Source of the DNA: Antedon mediterranea
Lineage: Eukaryota; Echinodermata; Crinoidea; Comatulida; Antedonidae
Assembly: GCF_964355755.1 (NCBI RefSeq)
Contig: NC_092677.1
Location: forward strand, 12,732,601 to 12,796,600
DNA length: 64,000 nt
Reading direction: 5' to 3'
This document shows positions 22,677-47,101 of the stretch, piece after piece. The notes beneath the pieces were generated by a model. The model saw nothing but the letters and a program-made list of their open reading frames with translations. It did no database searches and was not told the origin of the DNA. Position 1 is the stretch's first letter; every line of letters starts with the position of its first letter. A program made the translations under genes and the position numbers.

Positions 22677-23047
22677 TACCGCCCTCTCTCCCCTGATAAG
22701 GTTGATCGACTGTTTTAACTATGTAAAACGTTTCCAAAAGCTAACATATTTTATTTATTAATTTTTAAAATACTCATCTAAAAATTCAGAAAATTAAAAA
22801 ATATTTTAAAGTAGATATTATTAGATAATACCAATAGTAATGTTTTATATTTGATGTATTTTAACATTTTTATTTGATTTCACTTGAATCACTTTTCATA
22901 CAATTTACTAGCGACTGGGCTATTTTTGTACAAAAAACATGAGTTTGCGAGATTGGTGGACCGTGGTGTGGAATTGGACTGGCTTTAATACACGTTCGTT
23001 TTACTTTTTGTATGTAAAATTAAGGTTGTTGTGAAAGTTTTAGGAAC
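22677..23047 (+). promoter_or_regulatory. PSMD7 upstream region
   Basis: About 370 bp of AT-rich sequence between the foldback-like element and the PSMD7 start codon; it must contain the promoter and 5' UTR. I see no TATA box at a fixed distance and no recognised proteasome-gene element. The start context GAACATGG is good for initiation (A at -3, G at +4). Confidence 0.4.
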
Positions 23048-24958
<1,911 letters not shown>

Positions 24959-25906
24959 AGAATTTATAATAATAATTATTAAGGTTATATGCATTATGCA
25001 TATAAACAATTACAACACAATATGTTATTTAACAAGTGTAGAGGACTTAATGTATAACAAAAAACAACCTAACTTTGTAAAGAAGCCCTCAACTCCACTC
25101 AATGTGATATTAGGGTCCTATGCCAATTTGTATATATAGTACTTAAATAAGTGCTATTGCAGTTAAATTAAGAAAAGTTGTATTTTGCATTCTTAGGCAC
25201 TATTTAAGTTGTCATTAGTGGATAGGGTACAATAACTAAATACAGTGCACTAACTTCTAAAGTAAAACTGTGAATAAAAAGATGAGAAACAGATAATTTA
25301 CAATCAATGTTGTTGAATGGAGTTAAATGGACCTGTATTAATTTAAATTTTCTGATTACTTAAATGCCTGTACTAATATAATTTTAATGATTACATCTGT
25401 ACTAATATAATTTGAATGATTACATAAAGCTGCGAGGCTTAGCAACAACAAAATAAACAACTTTGTACCCTATTTAGTTACATCCACTAAAAAATACACT
25501 GTATACTGGATTTTGTTGCATTTGAAATGTATTGAGAATAAAAACAAATTAAGCGAGCAACATTTTGATATCGGTGTTTAAATTATTTTTATTAATTTAT
25601 ATTTTTCTTGGAATAAAGTACTGTACCACCTACAGGATAGGGAATTTCCCTTTTGACGATCTAGCGCAGCGCCACCAAGTTACTTTGATTTTTTAAAAGG
25701 CTTATGCAAAAAGTAAACAAAGTCGCAAATGAATCCGTAAAAATTACAAAATAAAATTACACCAACATTGTGTATTGTAAATCGCTTTAATTGTTACTGT
25801 GAGTAATTTCAGATGCAGCAGTGCATCAACAATGATCTCCTTGTAACTTAATATAAAACTATTCTATGCTGGGCTAGCCCACATATTTAAAAGTTGTCGT
25901 TCACAA
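24959..25906. other. PSMD7 3' UTR and intergenic interval to DIPK1C
   Basis: AT-rich, with an AATAAA at 25273-25278 that is a plausible PSMD7 polyadenylation signal, and later ones near 25537 and 25613. The remaining sequence up to the DIPK1C start must hold its promoter. No repeat family recognised. Confidence 0.45.
25273..25278 (+). terminator. candidate PSMD7 polyadenylation signal
   Basis: Canonical AATAAA about 315 bp after the stop codon. Chosen by position only; AATAAA is common in such AT-rich DNA. Confidence 0.35.
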
Positions 25907-27494
25907 ATGTTGAGGTTTCCCCGGTGGAAATGTATTCTGAAGGCCAGTTTTATTTTGGTAGGACTCTGCCTAGCCTTTCTAGTTTACACTGGACGGCTAA
26001 CGCAATTTACACTGACATGTACGCACGAAAAATCAAGAGAAACTATAAAGAAATTGGTAAGATTACCATACAATTTGTTATTTCGGTTTATTGATTTTAG
26101 AACAGTGATTTAATTAGCTAATTATTGAAGTCAGCACAGTGACTGATTGAAAAAAAGTGCCACTCCTCTCTGAGTTTACTTACTCCATGGAGGTAGAGGT
26201 ATTGTGTACAGTATTTAAATTTTTAATAATGTTTACCACAATCATTTCCTATTTTTTCTACTAACAGAATGTCGTCATTTTAATTTGAATGATTTTTTTT
26301 TCAGTGTGATCTATACAAATCAAAAATTATAAATGGCAGTTTGTGCAATGAATTATGTTCAGGAAAAATTGAATACATCAATTGTCTTCACCAATCTCGA
26401 GGGAAAGTAGTATTCTTAGCCAAATGGAATAACCAGAAAATTATATTAAAAACAAAGTATGCCTCGATAGATTCGTATGCTGCTGTGTATACGGTGATGG
26501 AAAATCTTGAAGGCGTTTCCGATAAATTATACCCAGAAGATGCAATTTTTAAGTCGATGATTGAGAGCCAGGCTCAGGCGGTTCTTGGGACGGTGATAAA
26601 AGATGGAGAGGATGTAGTAAATAAGTTCTGGTTTGGGAATTGGCCTAAAGACCGTTTGAACATGAATTCATTTCACACGGCAATGAACAGTCTTTGGACG
26701 CTCATTCTACAAGATGAATACGTCTTTCTTAAATATCATAACACCCACCCTAATCTACCACAAGTGTATGGTTCATGCGGATACTTCTACGCTGTTGAGT
26801 ATACCCCACCAGGAATAGTGTTTGATCCAGGTTTATTAAATATTGAACAGCAGTTGCAGGCAGCGCCGTGGCCCGGTAGAGCTTATATCGCCCTCGGCCT
26901 TTTAAATCTAATAAAATCTTTTGATACATCTTTCTCGGAAAAGCTATACCATTGCGACATTAAGGAAGGAAACTTTGGGATGGATCCTGTGAGTAAACTT
27001 ATGAAAGAAGTTGTAATAAAAGCAATAGATGTTGATATGGTATTTTATGATAACAAAGTCGCTGAGATAATGGGCCAAGGTGATTGTGTTAAAGACTCGG
27101 ACTGTAATTTCATTCATTGCAGGGGGCGGTGCAATCAAGTCACTAAAATATGCAGGCCTGAAGTAATTAGTTCAAATTTACAGGTACAAATAGTAATAAT
27201 AATGTATTATTTGTTAATTTACAAATTAATTCGAATTGAGGCATCCTAAAAGGGTCTACTGTGTTTTTAGTAAAATTAATAAATATATACTTTCCATTTC
27301 TTAATCTACAGGTGTTTTGCGATAACGTATTTCTACCTCGGAATGGTAAACCTGGGCTGCTACGATTTCCACCATCAGTGATTTCTAAGGAGTTAGCAAA
27401 TGTGTTAGATGAGTGTTCAAACGTGGGAACATCAACTAAACAAGATGAAATTCACGAAAAGCTTAGAAAACTACTAGTTCAGAGCCTAAGGTAG
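25907..27494 (+). CDS. DIPK1C: divergent protein kinase domain 1C-like protein (FAM69C/DIPK1C)
   Basis: A type II membrane protein of the secretory pathway with a kinase-like fold; the family's activity is not well defined. Three exons, all phase 0: 25907-26056, 26305-27183 and 27312-27494, giving 403 residues. A short basic N-terminus is followed by a signal anchor (about residues 13-30, SFILVGLCLAFLVY). Then come family cysteines (CTHEKS; LCNELC), the kinase-like core with IILKTK, GSCGYFYAVEY, the catalytic-loop-like HCDIKEGNF (His266, Asp268) and IDVDMVF in the DFG position (about 292-298), then a Cys cluster (DCVKDSDCNFIHCRGRC) and a C-terminal helix-rich end. Resemblance to vertebrate DIPK1C is strongest around CDIK-NF, AIDVDM and NLQV-CD. 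DIPK1A/B are less similar. Confidence 0.88.
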
Positions 27495-27728
27495 ACTAAC
27501 AAGGTTGCCTAGTAACCATAAACAACGTGAAAGGGGTTTTTTGATATCCAATGTGTTCTACTTTCTTAAAGGTACATTCACATGACATAATTTTTTTCAA
27601 TTTTTTTCCAACATTCCAAAAATTATGAGTAAGGAATCGCAAAAGTTTATTATGATGAAATAATATGCTGAAGTTGGTCTTTCAAAGATTAATTTACTAA
27701 TGAGTAGAAAACGAAATTTAGTAATAAG

Positions 27729-27734
27729 AATAAA
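27729..27734 (+). terminator. candidate DIPK1C polyadenylation signal
   Basis: AATAAA about 235 bp after the stop. Positional inference only. Confidence 0.3.
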
Positions 27735-27997
27735 ACGAATATTTAATTAAAAAACATGGTCTTTCTTCATAAGCAATAATTTACAGTTTAGCTAAGCGAG
27801 TAACAGAGTATTAAGATATTATGATTCACTTGCTCTTTATTTTAATTTGTATTGTTTTAATAATAGTAGATTATATGAAATGTAAAGATTGTGATTATAA
27901 AGAGTTATATAATAATATTACATATTTAATTAGCTCTATATTGTTATAATGTTAAAAATTGTATACACATTACACAAAAAAACTGCATTCAGTACAT

Positions 27998-28170
27998 ATT
28001 ATACAAATAATGAATGTTTATGAGTGCAATGGTACAAATAATGGCACGAGGTGAATGATGAAAGGTTATATCAACGAGGCAAAGCCGAGTTGATATAACC
28101 TTTCATCATTCACCAAGTGCCATTATTTGTACCATTACACGAATACAAAACATTCATTATTTGTTTTATA
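27998..28170. repeat. long imperfect hairpin (foldback MITE-like)
   Basis: Arms of about 77-82 bp: 27998-28075 and 28089-28170. The inner stem (GAATGATGAAAGGTTATATC and its complement) is nearly perfect and the loop is 13 nt (GAGGCAAAGCCGA), itself partly self-complementary. No ORF. A transcript would form an extended double strand. Confidence 0.85.
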
Positions 28171-28415
28171 TAACATCTAGACGTTTTTTTTTCGTACACA
28201 AAAATGTTTCAAAAAGTACTATTTAACGATCGTTGAATAGTGCGTACTATTGCACGCCATGTGACCCACATTCGTCCAATCAAATGACAGGAATTTATAT
28301 AGGTGTTATATAAAGTACAATAATTCACAGTTAAGTAGTGTCGTAAAATGAAATGTAATTAGGTTAGAGACAATATTTTAAAGTTTTAAACTATTAAATG
28401 AACTTACAGTAGATT

Positions 28416-28544
28416 GTTATTGGTGCTACATTTTTAAACAAATAATGTAAATTCAGTACAATTTTAATTATTATCATCCCAGTTATTGGTGCTACATTTT
28501 TAACCAAAATAATGTAAATTCAGTACAATTTTAACTATTATTTT
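28416..28544 (+). repeat. 66-bp direct tandem duplication
   Basis: GTTATTGGTGCTACATTTTT followed by AATGTAAATTCAGTACAATT occurs at 28416-28477 and again at 28482-28544 with only small changes. Confidence 0.85.
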
Positions 28545-29258
28545 TGGATATTTGTAATGTTTTTAATTCATTGTATTTCAGTGCTATCCAGAAACTTTTC
28601 ATTTAAAGATTTTAGACTGTTGTTACTTTATTCAGAGGCGGATCCAGCATTATAGATTAGTGGGAGCTAAATATATCATAAATTATAAAAACGATCCGTC
28701 GGGTTGCAGAAAAGCCTGTTTAACCCCCACCTCGCCTGTTATTGAAGCCATTTACTTATTGAATACTGTTTTTTCAACAATTTCAATCAATGATGTTTAA
28801 ATAGTTGAAGTATGAATAGTGTATTTTATATTGAATAGAGTTAGTATTATATTGTTACAGTATATACTAAATGCTAAATACATGTTTAGTGTATTTATGG
28901 TGAACATTTTAATTGTTTTATTTACTTAAATGTTTATAAATATGTGATTAAATTATTGATGAAATCAAATGTATTGTTGATCTAGTTGTGTATTCCTAAA
29001 TAATTATGAATAAATAAAATACCAATGATCCTATGTATGTTGTATCTTATTGTGGTTAACTCTCACAAAATATGTACACACCCTTTTTCCCGGCAAAGTT
29101 TGAGTTTAGCAAAGTTTAGGAGAGTCTCCATTATACTACTCTAGTTAATTAAGCCTACATTATGGTACACCTACTCTTGCTACACATGGACAAAAGAAGT
29201 TAAATCATCTCAAAACTTGATGTCAATACACAAACCAGTTTATGCAAGACATGTCTTA

Positions 29259-29388
29259 AGCTCTGTCTACACTATCAAACTTTATGTGACAAAAAATGTG
29301 ATGTGCCCATATACGGACACGATGTTGTCATATCACTACCATATTTGGACACTTTTTTGTCAAACTAGTTTGATTGTGTAGACAGAGC
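29259..29388. mobile_element. MITE family A, intergenic copy
   Basis: Both terminal repeats are present (AGCTCTGTCTACACTATC left, complement right). Flanks read TTA on each side, consistent with a 3-bp target duplication. Confidence 0.75.
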
Positions 29389-31619
29389 TTTACTTTACAG
29401 AGTATTACCACGTGCAGTAGTACAAAGAAAGGACTCCATCCCACTCTAGGCCATGTACAGTACAAGAAGGACATAACATAACAGGCCACCCAGCTTACAT
29501 TCATTGAATTATAGAAAAAACAGTATAAATAGAAGCCCTTACTTACATATATCCTTTACAGAAAACCTGACCCAGAGAGGTATAAAACTCCCTGCTGATC
29601 CTATCTTCTTAGACTAGTATGTAAGCACATGTTCAGGCAAAGATCTACCTAAATACATAAAGCTACCTCTGAGCTATAAAATGAACTGTAAACTCATTAT
29701 CATACCAAGCAAATAAAGGTAATTTACATAAAAATCTACACACAGCACCACAGGTGTTATTTGATACTTAACCATGTACACATCAAGCCATACTTAGTTA
29801 CAATGTACTAAAACTTATTTATTATATTACTTACCAGGCAACGTCTAATTTACATTAAAAAAATCTACACACAGTATTACAGGTGTACACAAGCTAAAAT
29901 GAACTCATTAGCATACTATGCATAAATCAAGGTAATTTACATATAATCTACATGTAAGTGCAGGTGCTAGTTTCTGCTTGATAAACAACTGATTAAATAC
30001 AACAAAACACTTTGAATTTATTGCACATCATTAGTTTTATTTCAAACACTCATTTTATCACAAAATAGTACTTTAGTAATCAAAATATTTATAAAAATTA
30101 ATTTGTTCATTTAAGATCATAACATTGATTGGAATGAGTTGTTACAGTAAATTGTATGCAATATCTACAACAATTAATTTAATATAATATAACACAATGA
30201 TGCATTGTGGGAAGGGATATTCTTACCCACAATGGTAGCAGCATGAAGGCAAACACACCACAAAAGCAGCAAATCAAACTTGACACTTAATAACCAAAAT
30301 TATAATATTACAAATAATACTTATTACATAGTAACCTAATAATAAACTTAATGATAACTGTACAGTGTAGATGGGCCATGATATGGACAAATCTATATAC
30401 AGTATAAGATATATCATCCCTCTGAAAAAAACAATTTTTCAAAATGTTTTTGTTGAATATGCCATTTTAATATCACATAATAGTAAATTCACTTTGACCA
30501 AAAATTAGATTAAAAAAAACTTATTAAAAAATGTAATTTTACACAAAAATAGTCAAATTTACTGGAAGTCAATGGGTTTTTGGTTGAATTTAACCATTTA
30601 TTAGTGAAAAAATCATTTGTATAAGGATTTTGTTTTTTCTATGGAAGTGATTAACTTTAAAAAAAATGTGAAATGGCCTATTCAAATTCCTTTTTTTTGT
30701 TTATTAATCTTCATTCTTCATGTTGTTTGGGGACAATACCATCTTTAACTACTGTCAACAAATAATATATACATAGAGTTTTTAACATCTCTTTCCCAAG
30801 TTTATGATAATCTAAATCAATCTATGCCCCTCTTATATTTCTACCCAACCGCTCCCCATAAAACATAAATGATCATAAAACTGAAAAATAATTATATAAT
30901 CTTATCACACTTTTCTGATAAGAACTAAACATTTCTTTTTCTTGTAAATTCAGTTCTTTTCTTTCTGATTTAAATCGTCCAAATAAATTCAACCTAACCT
31001 TTTTGGACTATCAGGTATGAGAGAAGGAGGTGGGGGTTGGGAGTGAAAGCAGCAACAGAGTACAAAACACGGTACATACAGTATATGAAATATCACCTAT
31101 ACTTTTTTTGCACCATATCAAATCCCAACATAATTTATTTGCAGCTAAACATTGCATCAAAACATGACAGATTGCAGAACAGAGGTACACAATATAATAC
31201 AGTACAACCATTTTCTATATATGTACAACTTTTTGATAACTTGTTGAATTTACAAACCAATCACTATTATGTCTAATAAAGCACCATATTCCCAGCACAA
31301 CTTTGGCAAACTGTCCATGCCTTTAATCATCATTCACAAAAAAGGCAAGATATAATTTTTATATTAATTAATCATCACATACTAAATTACCAGTCATTAT
31401 TACAAAGGCACTACTCTGAATCAGTAATTCTTATATACACATTCAACATTCTTAAACTAAACTGTTAACATGAGAGATATTTACATTATGGTGGATTGTT
31501 TCTACAATATTTGATTGTATTAAAAATAATTTATTAAAATTTTATAACATTCGTTATAAACATATTATTGTTTTTCAAAGTGGTTTTCTATACCATTTAT
31601 AAATCACCATAAAAAGACC

Positions 31620-31860
31620 TAATACAGTAATTGAAATAAAAATAATTAATAAATTAATATTTAATTAATATATAATATTATTGATAACAATTATTAATAA
31701 TTGATAACCTTAATATGCTATTAATTATTATTTTTATTAGTTGAATAAAGAACTATAATAATATAAATATAATAATAATTAATAATTTAATAAAAGTTTT
31801 ATTAAAAATGTTTTATTAAAATAATAATTTTTATAATTAATAATAATAAATGAATAAAAG
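31620..31860. repeat. TAAT/AATAAT low-complexity sequence
   Basis: Almost pure A/T with repeated TTAATAAT and ATAATAAT words. No other signal. Confidence 0.7.
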
Positions 31861-32188
31861 CATTATAATATTACTATCATAACTATTTTTACAGAAATCA
31901 AGATATAAGTTTATTTTCCACGAATCTCCTGAGAATTATATCCTACTAATGTCTATACTAAAAGTTCCATATGAACATTAACAAGAAAATTTCACTTTCT
32001 TTCGCGTGACAATTACAACAACAGCAGTTGATTACAATTGCGTGAAAGTCAAATACAAGTAAAATTCTTTTGTTTCACATGTTACTAACTACGGAATGAA
32101 ATATTTATTTGATAGTACTATATGCTATGGAATCAATCAACAAGTAGGCGTTCTTTGGTTTAACTATAAAATATAATTAGGTACACAT

Positions 32189-32194
32189 TTTATT
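32189..32194 (-). terminator. candidate HNF4 polyadenylation signal
   Basis: AATAAA on the minus strand about 300 bp past the stop. Several other matches exist in this AT-rich DNA. Confidence 0.25.
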
Positions 32195-32496
32195 TTTGAA
32201 TAAGTTCAGACCAGATTGAGTAAATTGCACACACTCTGTGTCAACGTATTACTATACAATATTATACATCAATTACAGATTCTCAATTCATTAATCATGA
32301 TAAAAAAAAAATCTATGAATATGCACTAAAGGAAAAATTCTTCAAACCGTATACTGTATACGCTTAGTAGAAAAGTACTCCAAATTCGAGGACGGCCTCA
32401 TACACAGAGTGTGTCATATATCCAAGGTTGGGTTTTACCCCAGGGTGGGCTTATACCCGAATCAGTACGTGACTTAAACACTAACAAATATAAATC

Positions 32497-43135
<10,639 letters not shown>

Positions 43136-46116
43136 CTCATAAAAACGTCACTTGAAAATGAGTAAACACCGCCCAATATGTAGCTGGACTTACTAATAAA
43201 AATACAATCGTTATCGAGGTAAACTACCATCAAGAAGTACTACATAATATATATACTCAAGTTAATATAATAATTTTCTTATGATGATCTGCTATAGTAT
43301 CTATTTTTTTTCAGATAGCCCACTCTTTACTCTAGCCAAGCCGGAAATAGCGTAGTGTCAGAACGATTGTGTAACTTTAAATGGTACCTCCTCACTCATG
43401 ACTAATTGAGATCAAATAGATAAGCAAAAATATGTCTATTTACAAAAAGTTTGTCAGTTTTGTTAGTGGTTTCCTTGTAATCAAAATTAAATTTGTCTTT
43501 CTTTGTTACTGGACAAAATGAAACTAAATGGTAAAACTCTTTTTGTTTTGTAACACACACTAATTCCTTAAACAAAGTTTTTTTATGTATTTTTAGGTGA
43601 TTACTTAGCTGGATTTCAACTATTAATCCTAGATTGTTTGCTTTAAGTATATTTTGATACATTATTTTGTTTTTTTTAACAACACTAGTGATTTTAGAAA
43701 AGTGAATTCTTTGATTGGGGAGGAGCCAAGTGTGTATTTAAGTTCTAGATTATCTTACTACAAATTTACAATAAAACTGTGTCTACTGTTTTTTCTACCA
43801 TCAATAGGGAAATCCTTACAGGTCAAAGTTGACAACATATTAACTTTACAAGTAATATTTGTATCTATATATTTTTGTATTTAATTCTTCTTTATACTGG
43901 GTTCAGATAAGAAACTCTCCCATGGCCTGCATGGGACAGCAATAAAATACTGGAAAAAAACATACTTCACAAGTAATATTTTTTAAATATATATATTTTT
44001 TTTTATACTGGAGATTGCGTCTTTAGTACAGAGAATTTCCAGGAGGTCATTAAATAAACCCCAAAAACTATAAAAACACATAACTCCATCAAACCTATAT
44101 ATTGTAAGTAGGCCTATTCTTTGCATTTTACTTATATACATTTAAATATTTTGATTTGTTTTACATTAAAAAACTTCACAAAAAAAAAATCACCACATTA
44201 TAGGAAGAGAATTAAATAATAACTAAAATATTAATTTAAGCTTTCTTTTACAGGAAGTTAATTATTTTTTATTGAATTGTTAATTAGCTATATAAATTAC
44301 AGTATGAATAATTAACATTTTATTAGTGTAGCTTGGGTGGGAGTGTCCTATCCATCTTTCAACTAAAATTACAATATAATATTATTTTCTAAATGTTATC
44401 AAGTCAGAGGACATTTAAACCACTGTGTGGTGAAACAAAAAACCATATTACAACCAACAAACTGTTTAGTAAACAAACAAAATCTAAAGACATCGTGGCC
44501 TAGCACTCAGTATCTACTCATCTCGGCATATTTTATGTGGTTATATGCTAAGAAACACCAAATCATGTTAATGAATAGGGATTATGGAAATCACACAATG
44601 CACGCCACCCTAAGTTGTTTACTCAACTTTCTTTTTAAAGTGGTCTGACAAATTGTGTACAAAAGTTCAAGATGAATAAGTACACTTGAAAAACACCCAA
44701 TGTCGGTGACTTAAAAAGATTCAATTTCTTAAAGTTGCCTTTATTCCAAATAAATATATTTCTATGTCAAGGGTCAAAATGGAGAGAGTAAAGAGAACAC
44801 AACATTTTAGAAAGAAATTAGGAAACTCTGGTGTATAAATGTGACTAACACAATGTGTGACTTAGGCCTATATTCAAATGAGGTTATGCACAGTATAAGC
44901 AGCTGATGATAATGATGATGATAATGAAGATGTTAATGATGATGATAATGATAATGATGATAATAATAATAATGATGATGTATGATTTAATATAACAATA
45001 ATAGAAAATACAATGAAAATATATCAGCCAATAAAAGTATATAGACAAAATACAAGAGCAATGAATATTTTATCTCCTAAATTCTGTTACACGCCAGACA
45101 GATGATATTAATAAAACACAAGGACACACAAAATCGATAAAAAGATGATAACAAATTGACAAAGAAAATTACAGTACAAACAGTTTATATCAGAGGGTAG
45201 ATAGGAAATCTAACAGACCCCTATAGAGTAAACACATTTGTTTGTTTTAAATAAGTGTATAGAGTATTTTTTTTATAAATGCAAAGCGTTGTTAGATGTA
45301 ATGCTGATTAGTTACACGAACAGAGATTTCTGGGATATAGGAACTGATTGTGCTTATCTTTAGCTACCAAAAGAAAAACTACTAATTAGACAAAATAATA
45401 TTATTTATTTATTCGAATAATTTTTCTTTTGAATACTATACACAGATCCAGATGAACCTTTTTACTAATTATTTATTTATATGAATTTTATTTTCTTTTA
45501 TTAGGATACTTACTACTATTATATTTAACAAAAAAGCTATTTCACTTATGCTTATGGGATTTTCCACATTTTATTTGCATATTTGTGGGTGAGATTTGGA
45601 GGCATATGATAGCATCTGCAATCTGTATGATGTTCCATATTTTTCATAAGGATGATTTAAATACTAAAGCTGCTAACAAGGTAGGCTGCAAAAACATTAC
45701 AAGGCTGTAGCGAGAGGTTAAAAACAGAAGATGCAAAGATGCTTTAAATATATTTATTAATACAAAATATGACCATCTCTGGGAATTGGGGTGGGTAGTA
45801 AAAATTAAAAATTTCAGACGAGGTGGGTGCCTAATTTGCCTCATGTTGGCTACCTACGGCCCTCCATTATTTAGTTTAAACAAACCCAACAACAAGTTAG
45901 GCCTATATCTTCATGAATAGATTTATGTATTAGGCCTATTTAGGCCTCCTGCTACCATAGTAGGCTGTTAAGCAGACCTACGGATAGGTTAGGCCTGCAA
46001 TTCTGAGATAGTCTCATCACGGTCCTTCTCAACAACCAAAAGTTCCACCACTGAGTCTCTGAAGTGACAAATTCTCGTCTGCTTTGCTGGAAATTACAAC
46101 AATCAAAAGGACTCAC
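43136..46116. other. HNF4 upstream region / possible intron of a longer transcript
   Basis: AT-rich. It should contain the promoter for the transcript starting with the 43135 exon. It includes a trinucleotide repeat near 44900 and no other feature I recognise. Confidence 0.45.
44903..44982 (+). repeat. (GAT/AAT)n trinucleotide microsatellite
   Basis: About 80 bp of mixed GATGAT and AATAAT repeats. Confidence 0.9.
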
Positions 46117-46153
46117 CTCCCAGCCTTGGCTTCTGTTCTGTTGTATCCGTCAT
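46117..46153 (-). CDS. HNF4: candidate alternative first coding exon of HNF4
   Basis: Minus strand: ATG at 46153 opens MTDTTEQKPRLG, then a consensus donor G|GTGAGT at 46117/46116. The exon ends in phase 1, exactly the phase needed to join the DNA-binding exon at 36339 (which begins TG and completes a Val codon). This parallels the two alternative first exons (P1, P2) of vertebrate HNF4A. A further upstream exon is possible: 46397-46326 (24 codons from MEIIQNFGEI, donor CAA|GTAAGT) joining an acceptor at 46160 in frame. No transcript evidence is available to me. Confidence 0.45.
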
Positions 46154-46397
46154 TGTTGTCTGTTATTACAGGGAAACCCCAAATAACTCATAGGTCATTC
46201 CCAAGATCTTTGGACTTTTAATTTCTACCGCTAAAATTAAACTGTAACCTGAGAAGTACTAAGTGTTAAATGGTACGGTGGGCGTGCAGCCAGCAAGCAC
46301 GAAAAGTAAATAAGTTTGCACTTACTTGCACAATCACATGATCATAGAGGGCGCAATTCATTTTAACAATTTCTCCAAAGTTTTGAATAATTTCCAT

Positions 46398-46855
46398 ATT
46401 TACAAAAATTGACCACGTGTTCGAAAAGATAAATCTGGACGGTGACACAGAGACATATTAACCTGTTTATTTATTTTTTTGATTGAGAAGAACACAATAC
46501 AATAATGACCATCATGTTTACAATGAAAAAACAACTGACGACCCACGTAGGCCATGTGTAGGGCCTATTTTGTTTTCACTGTTTATAGCCCTGTTTAGCC
46601 TAACAATAGGCTATTGAGCCTAACTCGCCAGGCGGATGTCTGGTAATTTTCGTTTTGCGCTCTTGTAATACAACTGTTTGTTTTTGACTCAAGCTATATG
46701 ACATTATGATAATATAGACCTATCATATGGCTACTTAAATTTTTTTCTGAGTTTTTTAATTTATGGGCCTGTTATCTTATTTCTTCCACGAATGAAATTA
46801 AACGCACTGGTGGAAAAACTTAAACCTTGTATTCTACAAGTTTATTAAAGTATAA
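46398..46855. other. unassigned AT-rich sequence upstream of HNF4
   Basis: No exon, RNA gene or repeat family recognised apart from scattered AGGCC motifs. Confidence 0.4.
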
Positions 46856-46859
46856 TCGT

Positions 46860-47101
46860 TGAGATGATTACGCAACAAGGCCAACAGCAATAAGTCGCGT
46901 GCTCTCAGAAAAAAAATGAACTTTCAAAAAGTAATGTAGGCCTACTTTAAAACTTTTCTGTACATCAAAACAGTTCAAAAAGTACAGAAAAGCGATAAAA
47001 CGCATAGTGATACCGGACCGACAGACAGACCGACAGACCGACAGACCGACAGACCGACAGACCGACATAGTGAACTACTATAGAGTCGCGTCCACGCGAC
47101 T
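46860..47101 (-). mobile_element. Helentron/pearl-like repeat end with (ACAGACCG)n and terminal hairpin
   Basis: On the minus strand from 47101: an 8-bp perfect palindrome with 2-nt loop (AGTCGCGT, loop, ACGCGACT), CTATAGTAGTTCACTATGTC, a CTGTCGGT microsatellite (47017-47068 on plus), then CCGGTATCACTATGCG. The same order (hairpin, ATAGTA-TTCACT-TGT, microsatellite, AGCAC-ATAGCG-like) occurs at 3295-3400, so the two belong to related element types. A second AAGTCGCGT lies at 46892. Confidence 0.5.

Larger units (their letters stand above)
27495..32496. other. intergenic region between DIPK1C and HNF4 3' ends (convergent genes)
   Basis: Five kb of very AT-rich DNA holding the 3' ends of both genes. 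Contents: an AATAAA at 27729-27734 (candidate DIPK1C signal), a long hairpin (27998-28170), a 66-bp direct duplication (28416-28544), a family A MITE (29259-29388) and low-complexity TAAT sequence (31620-31860). No exon with splice support was found. Confidence 0.5.

Noticed and set aside
26944..27138. Minus-strand ORF over DIPK1C
   Set aside because: Antisense shadow of a conserved coding exon.
46868..47068. 66-residue ORF with SVCRSVCRS repeats
   Set aside because: Translation of the octanucleotide microsatellite and the element's end, not a protein gene.
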